Source: Frateuria_A sp051900415
Lineage (GTDB): Bacteria > Pseudomonadota > Gammaproteobacteria > Xanthomonadales > Rhodanobacteraceae
DNA: 64,000 bases
Assembly (NCBI RefSeq): GCF_051900415.1
Contig: NZ_JBHZGL010000003.1
Location: 248,001-312,000, forward strand
Direction of reading: 5' to 3'
The notes beneath the pieces were generated by a model, which worked only from the letters and a program-made list of their open reading frames with translations, ran no database searches and was not told the DNA's origin. Below are positions 23,777-35,066 of this stretch, piece after piece. The number at the start of each line of letters is the position of its first letter. Position 1 is the first letter of the stretch. Made by a program: the position numbers and the translations under genes.

Positions 23777-25261
23777 TCAGGCCGGTTCGGTGCCGTTGGC
23801 CAGGTGGCTCTTGCGGTGGCCGTACAGGTAATACACCACCAGGCCGATGGCGCCCCACACGAAGAAGGTGATCTTCGCTTCCTTCGACAGGTTCAGGAAC
23901 AGCAGCAGGCAGCCGATGATGGCCAGCGGGCAGATCAGCCACGGCAGCGGCGTGCGGAATGGACGCGGGCGCTCCGGCTGCGTGCGGCGGAGGATCAGGA
24001 CGCCGATCGAGACCATGATGAACGCGAACAGCGTGCCCGAATTGGTGATGTCGGCCAGGATGCCGACCGGGAACAGCGCGCCGAACAGCGACACGAAAGT
24101 GCCGGTGATCAGCGTGATCACGTGGGGTGTGTGATAGCGCGGATGGATCTTGGCGAGCGAGCCCGGCAGCAGACCGTCGCGGGACATGGTGAAGAAGATG
24201 CGGGTCTGGCCGTAAGTCATCGTCAGGATTACCGACGGCAGGGCGATGCCGGCAGCGAAGGCGATGAAGCCACCGATGGTGTTGTGGTCCAGCAGGCGCA
24301 CCACGTGGGCCAGCGCCTCCTTGCTGCACACCAGCGCGTCCGAGCCAACGCAGGCCGCCGCGAACGCCGGCGTACCGGGGGCCAGTGCCACGCCGTCCGG
24401 GCCCAGCATGGGCTGCGCGCCCACGGAGCCGACCGCGCCGTAGCTGACCAGCAGGTAGTAAATCGTGCAGACGCCGAGCGAGCCGATCAGGGCGATCGGG
24501 ATGCTGCGATTGGGATTCTTGGTTTCTTCGGCCGCCGTGGAGATCGCGTCGAAGCCGATGTAGGCGAACACGATCGACGCGGCGGCGCCCAGCACGCCGA
24601 TGCCGCCCATCGGGCTGCCCCAGCCGTTGGGCACGAACGGGTGGAAGTTCTGGTCCTGCACCGCCGGCACGGCGACGAAGATGAAGGCGGTGAGCGCGGC
24701 GATCTTGATCAGCACCAGCACGGTGTTGACCTTGGCCGACTTGGAGGTGCCCAGCACCAGCAACAGGGTGACTGCCAAGCCGATCGCGCATGCCAGCAGG
24801 TTGAAGCTGCCGCCATCCATCGGACCCACCTGCAGGAAATGCGGCAAGCCCCATCCGGCGTGAGTCAGCAGGCCGTTGACGTAACCGGCCCAACCGACGC
24901 AGACGGTACTGGCGGCGATGGTGTATTCGAGCACCAGCGCCCAACCGACGATCCAGGCGATACCTTCACCGAGCACGCCGTAGGTGTAGGTGTAGGCCGA
25001 TCCGGCCACCGGCACCATCGAGGCGAGTTCGGCGTAGGCCAGTGCGGCCAGGGCGCAAACGACGGCGGCAATGACGAAGGCGATCATCATGCCCGGGCCG
25101 GCTTTCTGGCCCGCTTCGGCGGTGAGCACGAAAATGCCGGTGCCGATGATCGCGCCAATGCCCAGCATGGTGAGCTGGAACGGACCGAGCTGTCGGACGA
25201 GGGACTTCTTTTCGGCGGTAGCGAGAATCTGGTCGAGCGGCTTGACGCGCTTAAACAGCAT
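23777..25261 (-). CDS. APC-family amino acid permease (CAT-like), first of a tandem pair
   Basis: 494 aa, about 12 membrane spans. Signature TMLGIGAIIGTGIFVLTAEAG in span 1 and FAYIGFDAISTAAEETKNPNRS after span 6 place it in the cationic amino acid transporter group of the APC superfamily. It has a longer periplasmic loop (about residues 300-335) with two Cys (ACVGSDALVC) that the downstream paralogue lacks. The start at 25261 (MLFKRVKPLDQIL) has a GGGGA site; an ATG four codons earlier has none. Confidence 0.9.
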   Translation of the reverse strand: MLFKRVKPLDQILATAEKKSLVRQLGPFQLTMLGIGAIIGTGIFVLTAEAGQKAGPGMMIAFVIAAVVCALAALAYAELASMVPVAGSAYTYTYGVLGEGIAWIVGWALVLEYTIAASTVCVGWAGYVNGLLTHAGWGLPHFLQVGPMDGGSFNLLACAIGLAVTLLLVLGTSKSAKVNTVLVLIKIAALTAFIFVAVPAVQDQNFHPFVPNGWGSPMGGIGVLGAAASIVFAYIGFDAISTAAEETKNPNRSIPIALIGSLGVCTIYYLLVSYGAVGSVGAQPMLGPDGVALAPGTPAFAAACVGSDALVCSKEALAHVVRLLDHNTIGGFIAFAAGIALPSVILTMTYGQTRIFFTMSRDGLLPGSLAKIHPRYHTPHVITLITGTFVSLFGALFPVGILADITNSGTLFAFIMVSIGVLILRRTQPERPRPFRTPLPWLICPLAIIGCLLLFLNLSKEAKITFFVWGAIGLVVYYLYGHRKSHLANGTEPA

Positions 25262-25423
25262 AGCGTTCCCCATGGAAAGACGGCGTGCTCCCCGACCCTT
25301 TGCGTTAGCGACGCGTTGAGCCGATGTGACGGGCAACCTTAGCCGAGCGTGACTGGGGGTACAAGCGCCGCAAGGCATGCGACGGCGCCGCTAGAATTGC
25401 GGTTTGCCCCTCGTCCCACGAAC

Positions 25424-25975
25424 ATGCCCGACACATCGATCCACCGGCTTGGCAACGCCCTGCATCGGCACGGGGAAGCCTTCCCGGACACCCACGATGT
25501 ACCCGATTTCCTTGCGTTTCTGGCCAGTGCGCCGGAGGCGTTCGAACGTACGCATGCGTCCGGTCATTTCACCGGCTCGGCGTGGCTGGTCAGCGCCGAT
25601 GGCGAGCGCGTGCTTCTGACCCATCACCGCAAGCTCGGTCGCTGGTTGCAGCTGGGAGGACATGCCGATGGTGATCCGGACCTTGCGCGCGTGGCGTTGC
25701 GCGAGGCGGAGGAGGAATCCGGGCTGGTGGACTTGGTGGTCGAGCCGGAGATTTTCGACCTGGATCGGCACCTGATCCCTGCTCGCGGCAGCGAACCGGC
25801 GCACTGGCACTACGACGTGCGTTACGTCGTGCGCGCGACGGCAAGCGAGGCGTTCGCCGTCAGCGAGGAGTCGTTCGACCTGGCCTGGCATTCCATCCGG
25901 GCGATCGCGCAGGATCCGCTGGCGGACGAGTCGCTGCGACGCATGGCGAGTCGCTGGCTGGCCCGCACTTTGTAG
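25424..25975 (+). CDS. NUDIX hydrolase
   Basis: 183 aa. The NUDIX box reads GGHADGDPDLARVALREAEE followed by ESGL: the metal-binding REAEEESGL half is intact, while the first conserved Glu is replaced by Pro. It should hydrolyse a nucleoside diphosphate linked to another group; the substrate is unknown. The N-terminal 50 residues (HRHGEAFPDTHDVPDFLAF) are typical of a bacterial NUDIX subgroup. No Shine-Dalgarno site precedes the ATG. The stop codon TAG is part of the GTAG head of a REP element. Confidence 0.88.
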   Translation: MPDTSIHRLGNALHRHGEAFPDTHDVPDFLAFLASAPEAFERTHASGHFTGSAWLVSADGERVLLTHHRKLGRWLQLGGHADGDPDLARVALREAEEESGLVDLVVEPEIFDLDRHLIPARGSEPAHWHYDVRYVVRATASEAFAVSEESFDLAWHSIRAIAQDPLADESLRRMASRWLARTL

Positions 25976-26035
25976 GGTGGGCTTTCGCCTATCGCGTTGC
26001 GTGCGCGGGAGGGCGGCGGGCTTGAGCCCCCCTAC
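25972..26035. repeat. REP element overlapping the NUDIX stop codon
   Basis: Begins GTAGGGTGGGC and ends in the complementary CCCCCCTAC, a larger imperfect stem, lying between two convergent genes (NUDIX and haaO). The first four bases GTAG contain the TAG stop of the NUDIX gene. Confidence 0.75.
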
Positions 26036-26039
26036 GCGG

Positions 26040-26567
26040 TCAGGCGGACTCGTAGCGCGCGGGCGCGGGGTTAAGATGTCCGCAGGCATCGCAGGTGCGC
26101 GCCTCGCGCGAGCGGTAGAAGCGGTCGAACACCGGCGGGAAGTCCTGCTCGATGCTGGCCAGGGTGAAGTACTCCTCGTACAACTTGTGGTTGCAGCGCT
26201 CGCAGAACCACAGCAGGCCATCCTGCTCGCCCGCCAGGCGGCGGCGTTCGATCACCAGGCCCACCGATTCGGGCATGCGCTGGGGCGAATGCGGCACCCG
26301 TGCCGGCAGGTAGAGCAGCTCGCCGGCGCGGATCGGAATATCGCGTGCGACACCTTCGTCCTGCACCTTGAGCACCATCTCGCCTTCGAGCTGGTAGAAG
26401 AACTCCGGGCCTTCGTCGTAGTGGTAGTCGGTGCGCGCGTTGGGACCACCCACGATCATCACGATGAAGTCGCCGTCGACGATGCATTTGTTGCCGACCG
26501 GCGGCTTGAGCAGGTGGCGGTGTTCGTCGATCCAGCGTTGCAGGTCGATGGGCGGTAGCAGGGCCAT
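26040..26567 (-). CDS. 3-hydroxyanthranilate 3,4-dioxygenase
   Basis: 175 aa cupin. The catalytic iron ligands are H49, E55 and H93 (DYHYDEGPEFFYQ; RVPHSP). The second, rubredoxin-like metal site is formed by C122/C125 and C159/C162 (FCERC; TCDAC). It opens the ring of 3-hydroxyanthranilate in the kynurenine route, leading to quinolinate (NAD) or tryptophan breakdown. Bacterial symbols are nbaC or haaO. It stands alone; no other kynurenine gene is in the window, so its pathway partners lie elsewhere. Confidence 0.95.
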   Translation of the reverse strand: MALLPPIDLQRWIDEHRHLLKPPVGNKCIVDGDFIVMIVGGPNARTDYHYDEGPEFFYQLEGEMVLKVQDEGVARDIPIRAGELLYLPARVPHSPQRMPESVGLVIERRRLAGEQDGLLWFCERCNHKLYEEYFTLASIEQDFPPVFDRFYRSREARTCDACGHLNPAPARYESA

Positions 26568-26618
26568 GGCTGCGCTCGGCGTATGTAGATGCCTAACCTT
26601 AGCGCGTGGAGTTCACCT

Positions 26619-26678
26619 GTAGGAGCGCACCTGTGCGCGGCCATGGTGAGTGGCGGTCGCGCACAGGTGCGCTCCTGC
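26619..26678. repeat. REP palindrome, GTAGGAGCGC family
   Basis: GTAGGAGCGCACCTGTGCGCG with the complementary arm ending GTGCGCTCCTGC, a 60-bp imperfect palindrome. It sits between haaO (start at 26567) and the anti-sigma gene (stop at 26697), both on the minus strand. Confidence 0.85.
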
Positions 26679-26696
26679 AGGATGTCGGGCGGCCGG

Positions 26697-27422
26697 TCAG
26701 GCCCCAGCGATGGCGCCCTTGGCGATGACCGGACCGGTCGGCTGCCCGGTGGGCGAACCGCCCGGCGGCTCGACCGAAACCGCCAGCAACGCGCGGTTGC
26801 TCAGGCGCGCGACGATGGCCGGCGACAGGCGCAGCGTGGTTGGGCGGTCGGTCGGGAAAACGCCCAGCGAGATCGGCTTTTCACCCGGCGGGATCAGCCA
26901 AAGCTCGGTGGAGCGGTTGGCCTGCACCGGAGGCGGCGCGGCCGGCACCACGACCATGCGGGCGTGCTGCGGATCCATTGTCGCGGTCCAGCCGGGCTGG
27001 CCGTTGTCCTGCGCGATGGTGGCGACCATGTAGCCGGCCGGCGCCACGACCGGCGTCGGCGCACGTGGCGTGAGCACGGTGAATACGATGGCCGCGGCAG
27101 CCACCAGGCTCGCGCCTATGCCCACCCAGCGCCATAGGTTGAGGCTATCCCACCAGGAGCTGCGCTCAGGTGCGCTGCGTGGAGCGGCCTCGGTCAGCCC
27201 GAGCGAGTGCAGGATGCGCGCCCACACGTAAGCTGGCGGCGCGACTTCGGGAACATCTTCGGCCATGGATGTCAGGTGGCGCTGCCACTGGAGTACGGCT
27301 TGGGCCGCCGCGGCGTCGCTACGCACCTCCTGCTCGACGGCCGCGCGCGCGTGGGCGTCCAGCACGCCGAGCACGTACTCGGCGTGACGCAGTTCGTCGC
27401 GGTTGTCGGGGGTGGTGGCCAT
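26697..27422 (-). CDS. RskA-type anti-sigma factor
   Basis: 241 aa. The cytoplasmic N-terminal part (about 1-90, RDELRHAEYVLGVLDAHARAAVEQE) should bind the sigma factor. A single membrane span lies at about 98-118 (WVGIGASLVAAAAIVFTVL). The periplasmic C-terminal part matches the RskA C domain (ELWLIPPGEKPISLGVF). There is no HxxxCxxC zinc motif. It starts 7 nt after the sigma gene, the usual sigma/anti-sigma arrangement. The signal sensed is unknown. Confidence 0.9.
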   Translation of the reverse strand: MATTPDNRDELRHAEYVLGVLDAHARAAVEQEVRSDAAAAQAVLQWQRHLTSMAEDVPEVAPPAYVWARILHSLGLTEAAPRSAPERSSWWDSLNLWRWVGIGASLVAAAAIVFTVLTPRAPTPVVAPAGYMVATIAQDNGQPGWTATMDPQHARMVVVPAAPPPVQANRSTELWLIPPGEKPISLGVFPTDRPTTLRLSPAIVARLSNRALLAVSVEPPGGSPTGQPTGPVIAKGAIAGA

Positions 27423-27429
27423 GCGGTGC

Positions 27430-27990
27430 TCAGGTCTCCAGGCACGCCTTCAGGCGGATCAGGCTTCGGCGGATCCAGCTTTTCATGGTGCCTAAGGGTA
27501 CTCGGCAGCGGTCCGCCAGCTCGTTATACGTAGCGCCTGAGAAAAAGGCTTCACGTACCGCCGACTTCTGCTGCGGTTCGAGCGCATCCATGCAGCGCTC
27601 GAGTCGCACCCGGTCCTGGCTGGCCTCGGCCTGCAGCGCCGGCGAGGGCTGGTCGTCGTCCGGGCGATCGAGGCGGTCCGGCTCGTCCAGCAGCTCCTCG
27701 CGGTGCTGGCGCAGGCGGTCGATCGCCTTGTTGCGGGCCAGCGTGACCAGCCAGGTGATCGCGCTGGCGCGGGCGGCGTCGAAGCTGTCGGCGCGGCGCC
27801 ACACGGTGGTGTAGACCTCCTGCAGCACTTCCTCCGCTTCGCCGCGGTCGCGCAACATGCGCAGGCAGACGCCAAACAGCTTGGCGGAGGTCCGGCGGTA
27901 AAGCTCGGTGAAGGCGCCCTGGTCGCCGCCGGCGGTGGCCAGCAGGATGCGGGACAGCTCCTCGCGGTCGAGTGGCGAGGCGGGACTCAC
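27430..27990 (-). CDS. ECF-type RNA polymerase sigma factor (SigK-like)
   Basis: 186 aa from a GTG start. Region 2 (AFTELYRRTSAKLFGVCLRM ... AEEVLQEVYTTVWRRADSF) and region 4 with its helix-turn-helix (YNELADRCRVPLGTMKSWIR) are both complete. It is paired with the anti-sigma gene downstream, so its activity is probably set by release from the membrane-bound partner. No target promoter can be deduced here. It is separated from parE by 93 nt. Confidence 0.93.
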   Translation of the reverse strand: MSPASPLDREELSRILLATAGGDQGAFTELYRRTSAKLFGVCLRMLRDRGEAEEVLQEVYTTVWRRADSFDAARASAITWLVTLARNKAIDRLRQHREELLDEPDRLDRPDDDQPSPALQAEASQDRVRLERCMDALEPQQKSAVREAFFSGATYNELADRCRVPLGTMKSWIRRSLIRLKACLET

Positions 27991-28083
27991 GCGATCGCCG
28001 TACGGCAGGCAGAACGCTGGACGGCGAGGCTCGGGGCTGGCATGCGCCGCAGCATGACGGCTGCCGTGCCTGCCAGCAAGCGG

Positions 28084-29973
28084 TCAGACTTCCAGCGTGG
28101 CCAGGTCGCCCTTTTCTTCCAGCCAGCTCTTGCGGTCGCCGGCACGCTTCTTTGCCAGCAGCATGTCCATCAGCCTGGCCGTGCCCTCGCTGTCGTCGAC
28201 GGTCAGCTGGACCAGGCGGCGGGTGTCCGGATGGATGGTCGACTCGCGCAGCTGCGCCGGGTTCATCTCGCCCAGGCCCTTGAAGCGGGTGACCGAGACG
28301 GCGCCCTTCATTTTCTCGCGCTCGATCTTCTGCAGCATGGACTGCTTCTCGGCCTCGTCCAGGCAGTAGAACACCTGCTTGCCCACGTCCACGCGGAACA
28401 GGGGCGGCATCGCGACGAACACATGCCCCTCGCGCACCAGCGAGGGGAAGTGACGCAGGAACAGCGCAGACAGGAGGGTGGCGATGTGCAGTCCGTCGGA
28501 GTCAGCGTCGGCCAGGATGATCACCTTGCCGTAGCGCAGGCCGGAGAGATCGTCCTTGCCCGGGTCGCAGCCGATCGCCACGGCCAGGTTGTGGACTTCC
28601 TCCGAGGCAAGCACGGAGGTGGACTCGACTTCCCATGTGTTCAGGATCTTGCCGCGCAGCGGCAGGATCGCCTGGAACTCCTTGTCGCGCGCCTGCTTGG
28701 CGCTGCCGCCGGCCGAATCACCCTCGACCAGGAACAGCTCGGTACGGGTGAGGTCGGTAGCCGTGCAGTCGGCCAGCTTGCCGGGCAGGGCGGGGCCCTG
28801 GGTGATCTTCTTGCGCACCACCTGCTTGGCGGCCTTAAGGCGCGCGCTGGCGCGCTCGATGGCGAGCTGGGCGATCCTCTCGCCCAGGTCCACGTGCTGG
28901 TTGAGCCACAGGCTGAAGGCGTCGTGCACCACGCTCTCGCACAGCGCGGCGGCGTTGCGCGAGGACAGGCGCTCCTTGGTCTGGCCGGCGAACTGCGGGT
29001 CCTGCAACTTCGCCGAGAGCACGAAGGCCAGGCGCTCCCACACGTCCTCGGGGGCGAGCTTGACGCCGCGCGGGAGCAGGTTGCGGATGTCGCAGAACTC
29101 GCGGATGGCATTGGTCAGGCCCGAGCGCAGGCCGTTGACGTGGGTGCCGCCCTGCGCGGTGGGGATCAGGTTGACGTAGCTCTCCTGCACCAGCTCGCCC
29201 TCGGGCAGCCAGGTAAGGGCGACATCCAGGCCTTCGGTGTCGCGGGCGACGTGGTGGACGAACAGGTCGGCAGGGATCGAGTCCGCGCCGTCGAGCTCGC
29301 CCCGCAGGTAGTCGCGCAGACCGTCCTCGTAGTACCACTCGCTGGTCTCGCCGCTGGCTTCGTCGACCAGCTTCACGCTGAGGCCGGCGCAGAGCACGGC
29401 CTTGGCGCGCAGCAGGTGCTTGAGCTTGGGGACGGAAATCTTCGGAGAGTCGAAGTACTTCGGATCGGCCCAGAAACGCACGGTGGTACCGGTCTTCTTC
29501 TTCGGCACCGAGCCGATCACTTCCAGCTCGCTGACGCGGTCGCCGTGCTCGAACGCCATGCGGTATTCGCTGCCGTCGCGACGGATGGTCACCTCCACGC
29601 GTTGCGACAGCGCGTTGACCACCGACACGCCCACGCCGTGCAGGCCGCCGGAGAAGTTGTAGTTCTTGCCGCTGAATTTGCCGCCAGCGTGCAGGCGGGT
29701 GAGGATCAGTTCGACGCCCGGCACGCCTTCCTCCGGGTGGATGTCCACCGGCATGCCGCGGCCGTCATCGCTGACCTCGACCGAGCCGTCGCCGTGCAGC
29801 ACCACCTCGATCGCCCTGGCGTGGCCGGCCAGCGCCTCGTCCACCGAGTTGTCGATGACTTCCTGCGCCAGATGGTTCGGGCGCGAGGTGTCGGTGTACA
29901 TGCCCGGGCGGCGTTTGACGGGATCGAGGCCGGAGAGGACTTCGATGTCGGCGGCGTTGTAGCGACTGCTCAT
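28084..29973 (-). CDS. parE: DNA topoisomerase IV subunit B
   Basis: 629 aa. The GHKL ATPase site shows EVIDNSVDEALAGHA and the GGLHGVGVSVVNALS loop. The TOPRIM domain shows FLVEGDSAGGSAKQ and ILADADSDGLHI with the metal-binding Asp residues. It begins MSSRYNAADIEVLSGLDPVK, typical of ParE rather than GyrB, and has the shorter ParE length. With ParC it unlinks daughter chromosomes. ParC is not adjacent. Confidence 0.96.
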   Translation of the reverse strand: MSSRYNAADIEVLSGLDPVKRRPGMYTDTSRPNHLAQEVIDNSVDEALAGHARAIEVVLHGDGSVEVSDDGRGMPVDIHPEEGVPGVELILTRLHAGGKFSGKNYNFSGGLHGVGVSVVNALSQRVEVTIRRDGSEYRMAFEHGDRVSELEVIGSVPKKKTGTTVRFWADPKYFDSPKISVPKLKHLLRAKAVLCAGLSVKLVDEASGETSEWYYEDGLRDYLRGELDGADSIPADLFVHHVARDTEGLDVALTWLPEGELVQESYVNLIPTAQGGTHVNGLRSGLTNAIREFCDIRNLLPRGVKLAPEDVWERLAFVLSAKLQDPQFAGQTKERLSSRNAAALCESVVHDAFSLWLNQHVDLGERIAQLAIERASARLKAAKQVVRKKITQGPALPGKLADCTATDLTRTELFLVEGDSAGGSAKQARDKEFQAILPLRGKILNTWEVESTSVLASEEVHNLAVAIGCDPGKDDLSGLRYGKVIILADADSDGLHIATLLSALFLRHFPSLVREGHVFVAMPPLFRVDVGKQVFYCLDEAEKQSMLQKIEREKMKGAVSVTRFKGLGEMNPAQLRESTIHPDTRRLVQLTVDDSEGTARLMDMLLAKKRAGDRKSWLEEKGDLATLEV

Positions 29974-30080
29974 GCGTGGGGTCGGTCAGGGAACGGAAGC
30001 GTTGCAGGATGGCGAGAGGCGGGCGGGGTGGTCAAGCGGAGTCGCTCGCGAAAGGCGCGCCCGCCATCCGTCGCCGGCGC

Positions 30081-30154
30081 CTTCCCCCCGTTGCGGGGAA
30101 GGCTCGACGGGGAGGGCGCAGCGGTCGTGTCCTTCCCCGTTCCACGGGGAAAGG
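30081..30154. repeat. Two short palindromes of the CTTCCCC/GGGGAAG type
   Basis: CTTCCCCCCGTTGCGGGGAAG (30081-30101, a 21-bp element) and CCTTCCCCGTTCC...GGGGAAAGG (30131-30154) lie between parE and the aminopeptidase gene. A related element follows ftsH at 50192, and looser forms occur at about 51068-51205. They appear to be a third dispersed intergenic repeat class. Confidence 0.6.
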
Positions 30155-30190
30155 TGCGCGAAGGGCGGATGGGGGCAACCTTGCGGGGAA

Positions 30191-31990
30191 CTACAATGGC
30201 GCGCAATGCCGCTCCAGCCACGCCAGGTCCGCATCTTCGAGCAGCGGCGCCAGTGCCGCCCGCACGGTGGCGTGGTAATCGTCCAGCCAGGCGCGCTCTT
30301 CCGGGTTGAGCAGGCCCGGCTCCAGCGCGCGACGATCGAACGGGCACAGCGTGAGCGTCTCGAAGGCGTAGAACTCGCCGAACTCGGTCTGGTCCGCCTG
30401 CACTACGACCGCGAGGTTCTCATGGCGGATCCCGTGGCGCGCCGGCTTGTAAAGGCCCGGTTCGATCGAAGTGATCATGCCCGGCTCCAGCGGAACCAGC
30501 GCGCCATGGGGCACCGGCGGGCGGATCGCATGCGGGCCTTCGTGCACGTTGAGGAAGTAACCCACGCCGTGGCCGGTGCCATGGCCGTAGTCCAGGCCGC
30601 TGGCCCACAGCGGCGCACGCGCCAGTGCGTCCAGCTGCGGGCCGCTCGCGCCCTTGGGAAAGCGAGCACGGGACAAGCCGATCAGGCCCTTCATGACCAG
30701 CGTGGCGTCGCGACGCTGCTCGGCGGTGGTCTCGCCCAGCGCCAGCACGCGGGTAATGTCGGTGGTGCCGCCGAGGTACTGGCCGCCGGAGTCGACCAGC
30801 AGCAGTCCCTTGCGCTGCAGCGTGCTGTGCGCTTCCGGGGTGGCGCGGTAGTGGGGCAGGGCGCCGTTGGCCTGATAGCCGGCGATCGTGGCGAAGCTTT
30901 CACCCATGAAATCCGGCTGTGCCGAGCGCTCGTCGCGCAGTAGCGCGTCGACGTCAAGCTCGGTCTGCGCCATGCCGGCGGCCAGGCGCTCTTCCAGCCG
31001 GCGGAAGGCGCGCACCAGCGCAGCACCATCGCGGCGCATGACCTCACGGATGTGTTCAAGCTCGGCTTCGGTCTTGTGGGCCTTGAAGGCGGTCGAGGGG
31101 TTGGCCGCTTCCACGCGCCCGGCCCCGGTGCCGATCGCGTCGGCCACGGTGCAGACCACGCGGGCGGGATCGAGCAGCAGGGCTGCATCCTTGCCCAATT
31201 CGCCCAGCGCGTCGGTGACGGTGGCGTAGTCGGCGATCCGGATGCCGTCGGCCTTGAGCGCGGCGACCAGCGTGTCGGACAGCTTGCCGCGGTCGATGAA
31301 CAGCGTGGCGGGCCCGTCGGTCTCCACCAGCAGGTGGGCCAGGAACACCGGGTTGCACTCCACGTCGCTGCCGCGAAGGTTGGTCAGCCAGGCGACGTCG
31401 TCCAGGCTGGACACCAGGTGGTGCGTGGCCTGCTGGCGACGCAGGCTGGCGCGCAGGCGTTCGAGTTTTTCCGCGCGGGTGGCCCCCGGGAAGCCGGACG
31501 CGTGTTCGAACACTGGCGCCCTGGGCAGGGCGGGCCGGTCCGTCCAGACCTCGCCCGGCAGGTCCAGGTCCGTGCGCACCCGCGCGCCGGCCTCGTCCAG
31601 CAGGCGTTCGACCTGCTTGCGGGCGGCGACGGACAGGCTGTCGCCGGCGACAGCCAGCACGTCGCCCTCGTTCAGGTGTTCCTGCAGCCACTGCAGGTGC
31701 TCGGGGGCGTGCGAGATCTTCTGCTTCTTGAGCGCCACGCCCGTGCCGGCCAGCTGCTGTTCGGCCTGGGAAAAGTAACGCGAGTCGGTCCACAGGTCGG
31801 CGGCGTGGGCGGTCACCACCAGCGTGCCGGCCGAGCCGGTGAAGCCGGACAGCCACTCGCGGGCGGCCCAGTGCGCGGGCAGGTACTCGGACAGGTGCGG
31901 GTCGGCGGAAGGGATCAGGCAGGCGGCAACGCCGTGCTTCTGCATGGCCATGCGCAGGGCTGCAAGGCGGGAGGGGATGGGGGTGGTCAT
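30191..31990 (-). CDS. Xaa-Pro aminopeptidase (M24B metallopeptidase)
   Basis: 599 aa, the three-domain form: two creatinase-like N-terminal domains (about 1-300) and the C-terminal pita-bread domain. The five metal ligands can be placed in LLVDSGGQYLGGTTDITR (two Asp), GHGTGHGVGYFLNVHEGP (His), ITSIEPGLYK (Glu) and RHENLAVVV (Glu). It removes an N-terminal residue that precedes proline, in the cytoplasm. The length resembles eukaryotic-type cytosolic APP rather than E. coli PepP (about 440 aa). Confidence 0.93.
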   Translation of the reverse strand: MTTPIPSRLAALRMAMQKHGVAACLIPSADPHLSEYLPAHWAAREWLSGFTGSAGTLVVTAHAADLWTDSRYFSQAEQQLAGTGVALKKQKISHAPEHLQWLQEHLNEGDVLAVAGDSLSVAARKQVERLLDEAGARVRTDLDLPGEVWTDRPALPRAPVFEHASGFPGATRAEKLERLRASLRRQQATHHLVSSLDDVAWLTNLRGSDVECNPVFLAHLLVETDGPATLFIDRGKLSDTLVAALKADGIRIADYATVTDALGELGKDAALLLDPARVVCTVADAIGTGAGRVEAANPSTAFKAHKTEAELEHIREVMRRDGAALVRAFRRLEERLAAGMAQTELDVDALLRDERSAQPDFMGESFATIAGYQANGALPHYRATPEAHSTLQRKGLLLVDSGGQYLGGTTDITRVLALGETTAEQRRDATLVMKGLIGLSRARFPKGASGPQLDALARAPLWASGLDYGHGTGHGVGYFLNVHEGPHAIRPPVPHGALVPLEPGMITSIEPGLYKPARHGIRHENLAVVVQADQTEFGEFYAFETLTLCPFDRRALEPGLLNPEERAWLDDYHATVRAALAPLLEDADLAWLERHCAPL

Positions 31991-32336
31991 CCATCCATGC
32001 TAGCGCCTTCCACGAGAGTGGTTCACGCCCGGTGCGGGCGAGAAGCACCGGGGTCGAAGCGCCGCGGCGGTCCCGGTGAGCCTTTCGACTCCATCGCCTG
32101 GCGCTAAGCCAGGGCGAACGGTGTGGGGGATATGGTGAGCCCGAACCACAGCCCTCTATCGTTGGTGGAGAGGGCTTGAAGGGCCGATCAGGGAACGGGC
32201 AGAGCGCGGAATCGGGTGCCAGCGAACCCTTGCCCGGGGGGAAAGAGGCCCCGAGCATGAATCGCGCGACTCTTTAAGTCTCGCCGTCGGGCCCGTCACC
32301 CGCTAAAATGCCGAATTTCCAGCACGGCTGCATTCC
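31991..32336. other. Divergent intergenic region upstream of pyrG
   Basis: 346 nt with no convincing gene. It contains short inverted repeats, including GCCTGGCGCTAAGCCAGGGC near 32097 and AGCCCTCT...AGAGGGCT near 32150-32177. A TAAAAT box at 32304-32309 is a likely -10 for pyrG (start 32337), without a good -35. Confidence 0.45.
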
Positions 32337-34010
<1,674 letters not shown>

Positions 34011-34116
34011 CCTCGCGGTAGTGCGTGACTCCACGACCGTCCTTCTGCTTGCGCGGAAGCGGCCCCTCCAGCGGTGGCAGCTCGCCGGTCAGGCGAGCCC
34101 ATGACAGGAAACATCC

Positions 34117-34950
<834 letters not shown>

Positions 34951-34962
34951 GCTCGGCCCCTT

Positions 34963-35033
34963 GTAGGAGCCCGCTCGCGGGCGGTGCTCTTCCTCAAGAC
35001 GAGAAAAAGCATCGCCCGCAGGCGGGCTCCTGC
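34963..35033. repeat. REP palindrome, GTAGGAGC family, between kdsA and eno
   Basis: GTAGGAGCCCGCTCGCGGGC with a complementary arm GCCCGCAGGCGGGCTCCTGC; about 70 bp including an A-rich loop. Same family as the one at 17851 but with diverged arms. It separates kdsA from eno (start 35067). Confidence 0.8.
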
Positions 35034-35066
35034 AGTAACCCTTCCACCTTTCGATGACGGACCACC

